In this document: in pieces, positions 38,077 through 46,054 of the stretch
How the letters are laid out: every line of letters begins with the position of its first letter
Numbering within the stretch: position 1 is the stretch's first letter
The notes under the pieces: generated by a model
Told to the model about the DNA's origin: nothing
Seen by the model: only the letters and a program-made list of their open reading frames with translations
Databases searched by the model: none
Assembly: GCF_020708045.1 (NCBI RefSeq)
Contig: NZ_JAJFES010000018.1
Coordinates: forward strand, 20,959 to 84,958
Direction of reading: 5' to 3'
Source: Massilia sp. IC2-278
GTDB taxonomy: Bacteria; Pseudomonadota; Gammaproteobacteria; Burkholderiales; Burkholderiaceae_D
DNA: 64,000 nt
Made by a program: the position numbers and the translations under genes

Positions 38077-38312
38077 CAGGGATCGCTCCGGGGTTCGCCC
38101 TTCCACGCCACGACCGCCACGAAGAGGGCTGCCGTCAGGCAGCCCCAGGCGATGACGGCCGGCTGGCCCAGGGGCGCCAATCCGATCACCCCGCCGATCA
38201 GGGCGGACAGGAAGACGGCGTAGACGAGCCAGCCTTGCCACACCAGCGGCAGGCCCCAGCCCCAGCCATATCCCGGCGGCTTGACGGGAAACCAGTAGCG
38301 CTTGTCGTCCAT
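38076..38312 (-). CDS. Hypothetical two-helix membrane protein
   Basis: A 78-residue protein. A Trp/Gly/Pro-rich N-terminus (PVKPPGYGWGWGLP) is followed by two membrane segments (GWLVYAVFLSALIGGVIGL and AVIAWGCLTAALFVAVVAW). Proteins opening with RYWFPxKxxGxGWG are common small membrane proteins in proteobacteria with no known function. It is probably in one operon with the DUF2145 pair upstream (22-base gap) and overlaps the DUF7661 gene downstream. Confidence 0.7.
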   Translation of the reverse strand: MDDKRYWFPVKPPGYGWGWGLPLVWQGWLVYAVFLSALIGGVIGLAPLGQPAVIAWGCLTAALFVAVVAWKGEPRSDP

Positions 38313-38334
38313 GTTTCCTCCTCTTCGATGCGGT

Positions 38335-39249
38335 TCATGAAGCCAGGTCGATGACCTCGTCCCCGTCCATCGCGCGGCATTCGGCCCCGAGCGGCGGCCC
38401 GTCGCGGCGCACGACGATCCGCTGCGTATCGTGGCAGAGCTCGACGTGGCGCGCCTGCGGCACCTGCTGCCGCACGAAGCCTTCGATCGCGTCCGGTATG
38501 CTTACCTGCAGGGCCAGCGCGTGGATGTCCTCAACCGGATGGTCGTCGACGTGCACCAGCGGCACGAACTGGCCGGCGAACATCATCAGGTGCGAGGGAA
38601 TCCGCACCGGCCCGGCGGCATAGCCCTGGGCGCGTAGCCACGCCTGGGACTGTTCGCGCGCCTGCGCGCCGCCTGCCAGCCGGCCCCAGGCGCTGGCGAG
38701 CAGCTCGGCCACCCATTGATTGCAGTTCTGGTAGCGCGTGCCGAAGGCATACGCGTTCGCGCTGTACTGGCCGGCCAGCAGCGACAGCACCAGCGGCTTG
38801 TCGAGCGCCGCCCGTTCCAGCAGGGCGCTGCGCTCGTCGGGCAGGAACAGCAGCGACACGTGCCCGTGGCCCGGCGCGTCGGCCCCCAGCGCGAAGCCGG
38901 AGATGCCCTGGTCGAACAGGCGCGGACGCGACTCTTCGCAGGCGTAGTACAGCTGGCGCACGCCCCAGCGGCTGCCTGGGTTGTCGCGCAGGGCCACGCC
39001 CGCATGCGAATACAGCAGGCCGAAGCGCTCCAGGTCGACGCCGGCGCGCGCGATCAGGGCCACGCCCTGGCCCGAGCGTTCCAGTTCCGCCTTCACCGCG
39101 CCGGCAAAGCGCAGCACGCGGTCCTGCTCGCGCGCCGTGATCGCGCGCGGGCGCTCGCAGAAGATCGGCAGGCCGGCCTGGGCCGCGCCGCCGGCGCACA
39201 GCAGCAGCGCCGCCATGGCGTGGCGTGCCAGGCGCGCCGGGCGTGGCAT
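38335..39249 (-). CDS. DUF2145-domain exported protein
   Basis: A 304-residue exported protein with a signal peptide (ALLLCAGGAAQA). The DUF2145 domain fills the rest; recognisable parts are ERPRAITAREQDRVLRFA, YSHAGVALRDNP and YQNCNQWVAELL. An NlpC/P60-like Cys (NCNQW) and His (YSHAG) pair suggest a papain-like peptidase or amidase fold; this is inference. The start overlaps the stop of the upstream gene (TGATG), showing translational coupling. Confidence 0.8.
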   Translation of the reverse strand: MPRPARLARHAMAALLLCAGGAAQAGLPIFCERPRAITAREQDRVLRFAGAVKAELERSGQGVALIARAGVDLERFGLLYSHAGVALRDNPGSRWGVRQLYYACEESRPRLFDQGISGFALGADAPGHGHVSLLFLPDERSALLERAALDKPLVLSLLAGQYSANAYAFGTRYQNCNQWVAELLASAWGRLAGGAQAREQSQAWLRAQGYAAGPVRIPSHLMMFAGQFVPLVHVDDHPVEDIHALALQVSIPDAIEGFVRQQVPQARHVELCHDTQRIVVRRDGPPLGAECRAMDGDEVIDLAS

Positions 39250-39710
39250 CAGATCGCGACCTGCTTCGAGCCCAGCTCGCGGTACCAGTCGTCCTGCAGC
39301 GCCAGGAAGAAGGGCTGGCGATCGTCGGCATGCGCGAACTCGTAGCCATACACGCGCTCGTTCACCCGCACCACTTCGCCTTTGGCGACGCCGCGTGCGG
39401 CCAGGGCGCGGTCGGGCACGTCGAGGTAGAACTCGCGGGCCGGGCCGGCGGCGGCGCGCAGGGTCATGCGCGTGGTGCCGGGCTTGGCCGGGGCCTGGGC
39501 GATGTCGATGACGCGGTAGTCGCCGGCGGCAACGCGGCGGTCGCCGCTGGAGCTGTCGCTGGAGGCGCCGATCGAGTCGGAAATGCTGCCCGACGAGGCC
39601 GAGCCGGCGCTCGATGCGACCGAGGAGGCGCTGTCGGCATGGGCGGGCAGGGCGCAGGCGGCGGCCAGGGTGGCTGCGCAGACGGCGCGCAGGAGTGCGG
39701 AAACGGTCAT
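39249..39710 (-). CDS. Exported hypothetical protein paired with DUF2145
   Basis: A 153-residue exported protein. A signal peptide (ATLAAACALPAHA) is followed by a Ser-rich linker (DSASSVASSAGSASSGSISDS) and a compact C-terminal domain (DYRVIDIAQAPAKPGTTRMTL, VYGYEFAHADDRQPFFLAL). Direct overlap with the DUF2145 gene suggests that the two proteins act together in the periplasm. Upstream lies a divergent region with two palindromes (39872-39911). Confidence 0.65.
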   Translation of the reverse strand: MTVSALLRAVCAATLAAACALPAHADSASSVASSAGSASSGSISDSIGASSDSSSGDRRVAAGDYRVIDIAQAPAKPGTTRMTLRAAAGPAREFYLDVPDRALAARGVAKGEVVRVNERVYGYEFAHADDRQPFFLALQDDWYRELGSKQVAI

Positions 39711-39871
39711 GGATTGCTTTCGTAAGCTGGGTTGAATGCCTTATGGTACAAGCCCCGGCCGCCGCTGAGAAGTGATGCTTGTGTTGGGTGGCCGGCGCTA
39801 CCCGGGAACCGGCATGAACGCAACGCATGCGCTGCCCGCCCTACGGCCAGCGAACCACCGCTGCAAACAAT

Positions 39872-39911
39872 ATTTGCATCATTGGCCTCCCATGCAAAGG
39901 AGCTTTGCATG
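39872..39911. promoter_or_regulatory. Two adjacent TGCAAA/TTTGCA palindromes
   Basis: TGCAAA-CAATA-TTTGCA (39872-39888) and CATGCAAAG-GAG-CTTTGCATG (39891-39911) stand almost side by side in the 302-base gap between the divergent DUF2145 and GMC operons. The shared TGCAAA half-site and centre spacing of 21 bp (two helix turns) suggest a tandem operator for one dimeric regulator. The rest of the gap holds no gene. Confidence 0.5.
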
Positions 39912-40012
39912 ATTGTCATTCATGCCATCTTTTCGACTGTTCCCTCTAGTTCGCGTGCGATTTGCGGCCCTGCGTTTGGCGTACACTAAGAACATAACAA
40001 CAAGGATGACAG

Positions 40013-40534
40013 ATGGAGACAAGCCGCAGATCCTTCCTGAAGGCGGGCGTGCTGGGTGCGCTCGTCCTGGCCGCCGGCGGCGGCATCTACCGCGCCACGC
40101 AGGCCCCCAACCCTGAGCGCTTCGTGCTCGATGGCGAAGCACGCGCCGCGCTTGGCGCCATCGTGCCCGCCATGCTGGCCGGCGCCTTGCCGGCCGGCGC
40201 GGCCGAGCGCAAGGCCGCCATTGCCGCCACGGTCGAGGGCGTGCATACCGCCATTGCGAATCTGCCCCTGGCCGTGCAGAAGGAAGTCCAGGACCTGTTC
40301 GGCCTGCTCGCCCTGGCGCCCGCACGGCGCCTGCTGACCGGCATTTCCGGCGGCTGGGCCAAGGCATCCGAGAGCGAGGTCGCGGCCTTTCTCCAGGACT
40401 GGCGCCTGCACCGCCTGGCCCTGCTACGCGGTGCCTACGGCGCGCTGCACGACCTCTCGCTCGGCGCCTGGTATGCCCAGCCGGTGAGTTGGAGCGCAAT
40501 CGGCTATCCCGGCCCACTGAAAGAACTGTCGTGA
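40013..40534 (+). CDS. TAT-exported small subunit associated with GMC oxidoreductase
   Basis: A 173-residue protein with a twin-arginine signal (TSRRSFLKAGVLGALVLAAG). The mature part is helical and resembles the subunit-3 type proteins of gluconate 2-dehydrogenase, which accompany a flavin subunit and may act as its export chaperone or partner. It sits 10 bases upstream of the GMC oxidoreductase gene, which has no signal of its own. Co-export of the enzyme by hitch-hiking is therefore plausible. Confidence 0.7.
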   Translation: METSRRSFLKAGVLGALVLAAGGGIYRATQAPNPERFVLDGEARAALGAIVPAMLAGALPAGAAERKAAIAATVEGVHTAIANLPLAVQKEVQDLFGLLALAPARRLLTGISGGWAKASESEVAAFLQDWRLHRLALLRGAYGALHDLSLGAWYAQPVSWSAIGYPGPLKELS

Positions 40535-40544
40535 GGAGCCGGCC

Positions 40545-42176
40545 ATGAACCAAGCCACCAACGATTTCATCCCCGACCCGATCGCACAAGGCATTGCCCG
40601 CGGCTGGCGCATCGTCGACGGCGCGGCCCTGGAGGCCGACCGCACGCTGGAAGCCGACGTCGTCATCGTCGGCAGCGGCGCCGGCGGCGGCGTGACGGCC
40701 GAGATCCTGGCGCTGGCCGGGCTGCAGGTGCTGATCGTGGAGGAGGGCGCGCTGCGCTCCTCGAAAGACTTCAAGATGCGCGAGGCCGATGCCTATCCCG
40801 CGCTGTACCAGGAATCTGCCGCGCGCCAGACGCTCGACAAGGGCATCAAGATCCTGCAGGGCCGCACCGTCGGCGGCTCGACGGTCGTGAACTGGACCTC
40901 GAGCTTCCGCACGCCGCCGTCCACACTCGATTACTGGCGCAGCCACTTCGGCCTCGACGGCTTCGACGAGGGGACCATGGCGCCCTGGTTCGCGATGATG
41001 GAGGCGCGCCTGCACATCCAGGACTGGCAGGCCGCGCCGAACGAGAACAACGCCCTGCTGGGGCGCGGCGCCGGGAAGCTCGGTATTTCCTCGGGCCTGA
41101 TCCGGCGTAACGTGCAGGGCTGCTGGAACCTCGGCTACTGCGGCATGGGCTGCCCGACCAACGCCAAGCAGTCGATGCTGGTGACGACCATCCCCTCGGC
41201 CCTCGACCATGGTGCGCAGCTCGTCACGCGCGTCCGCGCCGAACGCTTCGAGATCGAGGGCGAGCGCGTGCAGGCGCTGCTGTGCACCGCCCTGCAGCCC
41301 GACGGCGTGGCGCCCAACGGCCGCCGGTTGCGCCTGCGCGCCAAGCATTACGTGGTGGCCGGCGGCGCCATCAATTCGCCGGCGCTGCTGCTGCGCTCGA
41401 ACGCGCCGGACCCGAACAAGCTGCTCGGCAAGCGCACCTTCCTGCACCCGACGCTGATCTCGGCCGGCATCTTCCCGCAGCGCGTGGACGCCTATGCCGG
41501 CGCGCCGCAGACCGTGTATTCCGACCACTTCCTGCACACTGCGCCCATCGACGGCCCGCTCGGCTACAAGCTCGAAGCGCCGCCGCTGCACCCGGTGCTG
41601 CTGTCGACCACGATGAACGGCTTCGGCCAGGACCACGCCGCCATGATGCGCCAGTTCCCGCACATCCAGGGCATGCTGGCGCTGCTGCGCGACGGCTTCC
41701 ACGAGGAGTCGCCCGGCGGCAGCGTGCAACTGAAGGATGGCGCCGGCGTCCTCGACTACCCCCTGAACGACTTCCTCTGGGACGGCGCGCGGCGCGCCCT
41801 GCTCACGATGGCCGAGATCCAGTTCGCCGCCGGCGCCAGCGCCGTGCGCCCGGCCCACGAAACCGCGCGCGCCTACACCAGCTGGAGCGAAGCGAAGCGC
41901 GAGATCGCGGCCCTGCCGCAGGCCCTGCACATGACGCGCGTGGCCTCGGCCCACGTGATGGGCGGCTGCACCATGGCCGGCGACGAGCGCCGCGGCGTGG
42001 TCGCGCCAAGCGGGCGCTACCGCGGGCTGGCCAACCTGTCGGTGCACGACGGCTCGCTGTTTCCGACCTCGATCGGCGCCAATCCGCAGCTGTCGATCTA
42101 TGGCCTGGCGGCGCGCCTGGCAAGCGGCCTGGCGCACGAGCTGACCGGCCAGCCCGCGCCGCGTCCACAGGCTTGA
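40545..42176 (+). CDS. GMC-family FAD oxidoreductase
   Basis: A 543-residue flavoprotein of the glucose-methanol-choline family. The FAD-binding GSGAGGG is at about 43-49, followed by LIVEEG, the GGSTVVNWTSSFRTP block and, near the end, HVMGGCTMAG (about 470) and NPQLSIYGLAARLA. It would oxidise an alcohol or sugar and pass electrons to a membrane acceptor. There is no signal peptide, and no cytochrome c gene is adjacent. Part of an operon with the TAT subunit and an alpha/beta hydrolase. Substrate unknown. Confidence 0.9.
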   Translation: MNQATNDFIPDPIAQGIARGWRIVDGAALEADRTLEADVVIVGSGAGGGVTAEILALAGLQVLIVEEGALRSSKDFKMREADAYPALYQESAARQTLDKGIKILQGRTVGGSTVVNWTSSFRTPPSTLDYWRSHFGLDGFDEGTMAPWFAMMEARLHIQDWQAAPNENNALLGRGAGKLGISSGLIRRNVQGCWNLGYCGMGCPTNAKQSMLVTTIPSALDHGAQLVTRVRAERFEIEGERVQALLCTALQPDGVAPNGRRLRLRAKHYVVAGGAINSPALLLRSNAPDPNKLLGKRTFLHPTLISAGIFPQRVDAYAGAPQTVYSDHFLHTAPIDGPLGYKLEAPPLHPVLLSTTMNGFGQDHAAMMRQFPHIQGMLALLRDGFHEESPGGSVQLKDGAGVLDYPLNDFLWDGARRALLTMAEIQFAAGASAVRPAHETARAYTSWSEAKREIAALPQALHMTRVASAHVMGGCTMAGDERRGVVAPSGRYRGLANLSVHDGSLFPTSIGANPQLSIYGLAARLASGLAHELTGQPAPRPQA

Positions 42177-42195
42177 TACGGGAGGCGATGAAGCG

Positions 42196-43149
42196 ATGAC
42201 TGCGCGCCGCCTGCTGCAACTGGTGCTGCTGGTGCAGCTTCTCGCCGCGCTTGGGATTGCGTTCGCCGCGCTGCGCTGGCTCGGGCTGGCCCCCTGGACG
42301 GCCGCCGCGCTCGGATGCGGCTGCGTGGCCCTGGTGCGCCTTGCGATCAACATGAACAACTTCGTGCTGGCCGCGTTCTTCGCCAGCCCGACGCCGCCCG
42401 CGTTCCGCCTCGGCCTGGCGGCGCGCCTGCACCTGCTGGCCGAGGAATTCTGCGCCAGCATGTTCTACACCTCCTGGACCATGCCCTGGGCGCGGGAAGG
42501 GCTGCGCGTGTACCCCGGTTCGGCGGCGGTGCCGGTGCTGCTGGTGCACGGCTATGGCTGCAACAGCGGCTACTGGGCGCACCTGCTGCCGCGCCTGGAA
42601 CGGGTACGGATCAGCCACGCGACGGTGGACCTGGCGCCCGTGGCCGCCGACATCGAGCATTACGTCGACCAGGTCGAGCGCGCCGCCGAGGCCCTGCGCG
42701 CGCAGACCGGCGCCGCCCGCATCGCCATCGTCGCCCACAGCATGGGCGGCCTGGTGGCGCGCGCCTGGCTGCGCAGATACGGTGCAGAGCAGGGAGGCAG
42801 GCGCATCGTGCGCGTGATCACGCTCGGCACGCCACACTTCGGCACCGGCCTGGCCAACTTCGGCCTCGGCGAGAACGCGGCGCAGATGCGGCGCAAGGGC
42901 GGCGTGCCCTGCGACTGGCTGCGCCAGCTCGACGCCGGCGAAGACGCGCCGCGCCGGGCCCTGTTCACCTCGATCTTCTCGCACCACGACAACATCATCT
43001 CGCCCCAGACGTCGAGCGTCCTGCCGGGCGCGCGCAACCTCGCCTTCGGCGGCATCGGCCACGTGGCGCTGGGGCGCAACCGGCGCATCCTCGACGCCGT
43101 CATGGACGAACTGGCGGCCCTGGAAACCGAGGAGTCCCAGCGGGCGTGA
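42196..43149 (+). CDS. Alpha/beta hydrolase (lipase-like), membrane-anchored
   Basis: A 317-residue hydrolase. Two N-terminal membrane segments (LLQLVLLVQLLAALGIAFAALRWLGL and LVRLAINMNNFVLAAFFA) are followed by an alpha/beta-hydrolase fold. The oxyanion-loop VLLVHGYGCNSGYW and nucleophile elbow AHSMGG (Ser182) are clear; a GTPHFGTGLA block resembles bacterial triacylglycerol lipases. Together with the GMC enzyme it could release and then oxidise an alcohol from an ester, which is inference from co-location (20-base gap). Confidence 0.8.
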   Translation: MTARRLLQLVLLVQLLAALGIAFAALRWLGLAPWTAAALGCGCVALVRLAINMNNFVLAAFFASPTPPAFRLGLAARLHLLAEEFCASMFYTSWTMPWAREGLRVYPGSAAVPVLLVHGYGCNSGYWAHLLPRLERVRISHATVDLAPVAADIEHYVDQVERAAEALRAQTGAARIAIVAHSMGGLVARAWLRRYGAEQGGRRIVRVITLGTPHFGTGLANFGLGENAAQMRRKGGVPCDWLRQLDAGEDAPRRALFTSIFSHHDNIISPQTSSVLPGARNLAFGGIGHVALGRNRRILDAVMDELAALETEESQRA

Positions 43150-43181
43150 TACAGTCCGTCTCATCGACTTCCGGAGCCATC

Positions 43182-43931
43182 GTGGCGGCCCGCATCCACA
43201 TCCTCGACGACGATCCCGCCAGCTTTGCCGGCATGGCGCGCCTGCTGCGCGAGCGCGGCCATATCGTCAATACCGGCGCCCACGACCCGCAGGCGCCCGA
43301 CCTGCTGCTCTGCCAGGCGCGCCATCCCGCCGCCTTCGGCCTGCCCGGCCGTGGCGGCGGCGTGCTGCTGGCGCTCGCGGCGCCCGGCGATGCGGCCCTG
43401 CGCGCGGCGCTGCTGGAAGCGGGCTTCGACGGCTACATTCCGCTGCCGGTGGAAGCGGCCAGCTTCGCCGACGAGGTCGAGGCCTTCCTGCCGGCGGCCA
43501 CGCCGGCGCCAATACCGGCGCCAATGTCGGCACCAACGCCGGCACAGACCCTGCTGCTGGTCGACGACGACCCCTTCATGCTCGAGGTGCTGGCCGACAT
43601 GGTCGAAGACCAGGGCTGGCGCGTGCGCACGGCGTCCTCGGGCGCGCAGGCGCTGGCCATGCTCAGGCACGAGCCGGTGGCGGTGATCGTCAGCGACCAT
43701 TTCATGCCCGGCATGAGCGGCGCCGAACTGCTGGCCGAGGCGCAGCGCCTGTACGCGCCGACGGTGCGCATCCTGCTCTCGGGCCAGAGCGAGGACGAGG
43801 GCGAGATCGCTGGCGCCCTGGCCAGCGGCGCCGCCGACCGCTACTATGCCAAGCCCTGGATGGGCGCGACCCTGATGGCGGCCCTGCGCGACGCCCTGGC
43901 GCTGCAGCTGCGGCGCCGGGAAGGGACGTAA
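43182..43931 (+). CDS. Response regulator with two receiver-like domains
   Basis: A 249-residue protein. Residues 1-105 resemble a receiver domain (RIHILDDDPASFAGMARLLRERGH) but lack an acidic phosphoacceptor at the expected place (LLLCQ). After a short Ala/Pro repeat linker, residues 125-249 form a full receiver with DDDPF, the phosphoacceptor Asp172 (VSDHFMPGMSG), LLSGQS and Lys224 (YAKPW). No output domain follows, so it acts by protein contact or in a relay. The GTG start follows GGAG; another GTG at 43146 is possible. No histidine kinase is adjacent. Confidence 0.75.
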   Translation: MAARIHILDDDPASFAGMARLLRERGHIVNTGAHDPQAPDLLLCQARHPAAFGLPGRGGGVLLALAAPGDAALRAALLEAGFDGYIPLPVEAASFADEVEAFLPAATPAPIPAPMSAPTPAQTLLLVDDDPFMLEVLADMVEDQGWRVRTASSGAQALAMLRHEPVAVIVSDHFMPGMSGAELLAEAQRLYAPTVRILLSGQSEDEGEIAGALASGAADRYYAKPWMGATLMAALRDALALQLRRREGT

Positions 43932-44002
43932 AAGCGGGGCGCGTTTAGAACCCGCCTTCTAGCGTGCGCTCCTACAATGGAGACCACACGGAAGAGGATG
44001 CG

Positions 44003-44500
44003 ATGAGCAAGAAAATCGAGGACCTGGAGCAGGAAGAAGAAGCGTTGGCACGCGCGGTGCGCAGCTCGGCGCAGCAGATCTGGCAGGCCGGCCTGGGCGC
44101 CTTTGCCAAGGCCCAGCAGGAAGGCGGGCGCGAGTTCACGCGCCTGGTGCGCGACGGGACCGAACTGCAGAAGCGCGCGCGCAAGGTCGAGGACGCCACC
44201 GACACCGTGGCGCGCAAGGCCGAGCGTTCCAGCCGCCGCGCGTCGGGCACCTGGGGCAAGCTGGAGCAGGTGTTCGAGGAACGCGTGGCGCGCGCCCTGG
44301 CCGCCATCGACGTGCCGGCGCGCAGCGAGATCGAAGCGCTGAACCACCGCATCGACGAACTGGAGCGCATGCTGGCCGAGATTGGCGCCGCAGCGAAGAA
44401 ACCCGCAGCGAAGAAACCGGCAGCGAAGAAACCCGCAGCGAAAAAGCCGGCCGCGAAAAAGGTCGAAGATAAGCGCAAGGACGGCGCCGATAAGGCCTGA
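44003..44500 (+). CDS. Phasin-family protein (PhaI/PhaF-like) with KKPAA tail
   Basis: A 165-residue phasin, a protein coating polyhydroxyalkanoate granules. The phasin domain covers about residues 10-115 (SSAQQIWQAGLGAFAKAQQEGG is typical), including a short coiled coil. The C-terminal tail has about five KKPAA repeats, a histone-like DNA-binding feature of PhaF and AlgP. The repeats are encoded by 15-base tandem units at about 44388-44460, a site prone to length change. A TetR-type regulator gene follows. Confidence 0.85.
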   Translation: MSKKIEDLEQEEEALARAVRSSAQQIWQAGLGAFAKAQQEGGREFTRLVRDGTELQKRARKVEDATDTVARKAERSSRRASGTWGKLEQVFEERVARALAAIDVPARSEIEALNHRIDELERMLAEIGAAAKKPAAKKPAAKKPAAKKPAAKKVEDKRKDGADKA

Positions 44501-44576
44501 ATGATGGCATTTGCCAGTAACGCCGCCATCGCGTTCGATGTTATGCTTGCGGCTGACACAAATTCCGCCGCCTTCC

Positions 44577-45263
44577 ATGCTACAGAAAGCACCACGCCGC
44601 ACCCGTGAACGCATCCTCGAGCTTTCGCTCAGGCTGTTCAACGAGTTCGGCGAGCCGAACATCACGACGACCGTCATTGCCGAGGAGATGAACATCTCGC
44701 CCGGCAACCTGTACTACCACTTCCGCAATAAAGACGACATCGTCAACTCGATCTTCGTGCAGTTCGAGGCCGAGATCGAGCGCATCCTCACGGTGCCGGC
44801 GGGGCGCCGCTCGAACATGGAAGACGTGTGGCTCTACCTGCACCTGATGTTCGAGCTGATCTGGCGCTACCGCTTCTTCTACCGCGACCTGAACGACCTG
44901 CTGTCGCGCAACCGCAAGCTGGAGCTGCACTTCAAGGCCATCCTGGCCCACAAGATCAAGGTCGCGCGCCAGCTGTGCGAAGACCTGCGCAGCGAGAATT
45001 CGCTCGACGCCGGCGACCAGCAGATCAGCGCCATGGCCACCAACATGGTGGTCGTCGCCACCTACTGGCTGTCCTACGAATACGTACGCAACCCGCGCAA
45101 GTACAGCGAGCAGCAGGCCATCGCCGACGCCCTGGCGCGCGGCTGCTACCAGGTGCTGTCGATGCTCGGGCCGTATTTGCGCGGCGATACGCGACTGCTG
45201 TTCGAGAAGCTCTCGGAGGAGTACCTGAAGAAGCTCCCCGAAGAAGCGCGCGACCCTTCCTGA
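44577..45263 (+). CDS. TetR/AcrR-family regulator
   Basis: A 228-residue regulator. The N-terminal TetR helix-turn-helix (about residues 8-55: TRERILELSLRLFNEFGEPNITTTVIAEEMNISPGNLYYHFRNKDDIV in part) is canonical. The C-terminal domain (from about 70; EDVWLYLHLMFELIWRYRFFYRDL) matches a group with a conserved RFFYRDL motif seen near lipid and PHA genes. Location after the phasin gene suggests it controls PHA or fatty-acid metabolism; ligand unknown. Confidence 0.85.
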   Translation: MLQKAPRRTRERILELSLRLFNEFGEPNITTTVIAEEMNISPGNLYYHFRNKDDIVNSIFVQFEAEIERILTVPAGRRSNMEDVWLYLHLMFELIWRYRFFYRDLNDLLSRNRKLELHFKAILAHKIKVARQLCEDLRSENSLDAGDQQISAMATNMVVVATYWLSYEYVRNPRKYSEQQAIADALARGCYQVLSMLGPYLRGDTRLLFEKLSEEYLKKLPEEARDPS

Positions 45264-45277
45264 TTACTGGAACACTG

Positions 45278-45820
45278 ATGAAATCGATTGCCGTCTACTG
45301 CGGCGCCTCGAATGGCGCCAAGCCCCTCTACGCCGACGCGGCGCGCCAGTTGGCGCGGGCGCTGGTGGATCACAACATCGCCCTGGTCTATGGCGGCGGC
45401 AAGGTCGGCCTGATGGGCGTGATCGCCGACGAAGTGCTGCGCCTGGGCGGCGAGGCCACCGGCGTGATCCCGCGTGCGCTGGTCGAGCGCGAAGTCGGGC
45501 ATGCCGGGCTGACGCGGCTGTTCGTGGTGAAGGACATGCATGAGCGCAAGGCCATGATGGCGGATTTGTCGGAAGGCTTCATTGCCATGCCGGGCGGGTT
45601 CGGCACGCTGGAAGAACTGTTCGAGATGGTGACCTGGGCGCAGCTGGGGATTCATGCCAAGCCGATCGGGCTGCTGAATACGGAAGGCTTCTACGATGGG
45701 CTGGTGGCGTTTGCACGGCACCAGCAGGAAGAGGGTTTTGTCAGGCCCGCGCATGCGGCCCTGATGAATATCGATGTGGATGCCGAAGCACTGGTACGCA
45801 AGCTTCTGGACGTAGCGTGA
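45278..45820 (+). CDS. LOG-family nucleotide 5'-monophosphate phosphoribohydrolase
   Basis: A 180-residue enzyme of the Lonely-Guy (TIGR00730) family. It has the Rossmann-like start SIAVYCGASNG, the GGGKVGLMG loop and the signature PGGFGTLEELFE (near residue 110). Members cleave cytokinin riboside monophosphates, or AMP, to the base and ribose 5-phosphate. It starts 14 bases after the TetR gene, and a repeat element begins two bases past its stop. Confidence 0.88.
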   Translation: MKSIAVYCGASNGAKPLYADAARQLARALVDHNIALVYGGGKVGLMGVIADEVLRLGGEATGVIPRALVEREVGHAGLTRLFVVKDMHERKAMMADLSEGFIAMPGGFGTLEELFEMVTWAQLGIHAKPIGLLNTEGFYDGLVAFARHQQEEGFVRPAHAALMNIDVDAEALVRKLLDVA

Positions 45821-45821
45821 A

Positions 45822-46029
45822 CCGTACGGTGGGCACACTGTGCCCACGCGGAACGTCGCGTCATCGGCGGCTTCATACCGGACGCGCTACAAGCACCGAG
45901 ACAGCGTGTCTCAAAGAATAGGCGCTAACGTCCATTCCGGGCAGCAGCCAACACGACGCATAGCGCCGGCATCAAACGAAGCCAACACACATCACACATC
46001 CGCGTGGGCACAGAGTGCCCACCGTACGG
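45822..46029. repeat. Composite REP-like inverted-repeat element, copy 2
   Basis: Left arm 45822-45852 (CCGTACGGTGGGCAC ... GTGCCCACGCGGA) and right arm 45999-46029 (TCCGCGTGGGCAC ... GTGCCCACCGTACGG) nearly equal those at 34188-34383. The 146-base centre is different. It fills the gap between the convergent LOG and GGDEF-EAL genes and may also act as a terminator for both. Confidence 0.75.
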
Positions 46030-46054
46030 GAAGTGGCCCGATTCCAGCCACGTA

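Noticed and set aside
39879..42461. An 860-codon minus-strand frame opposite the GMC operon
   Set aside because: Antisense of a clear flavoprotein gene; low-complexity translation and no ribosome site.
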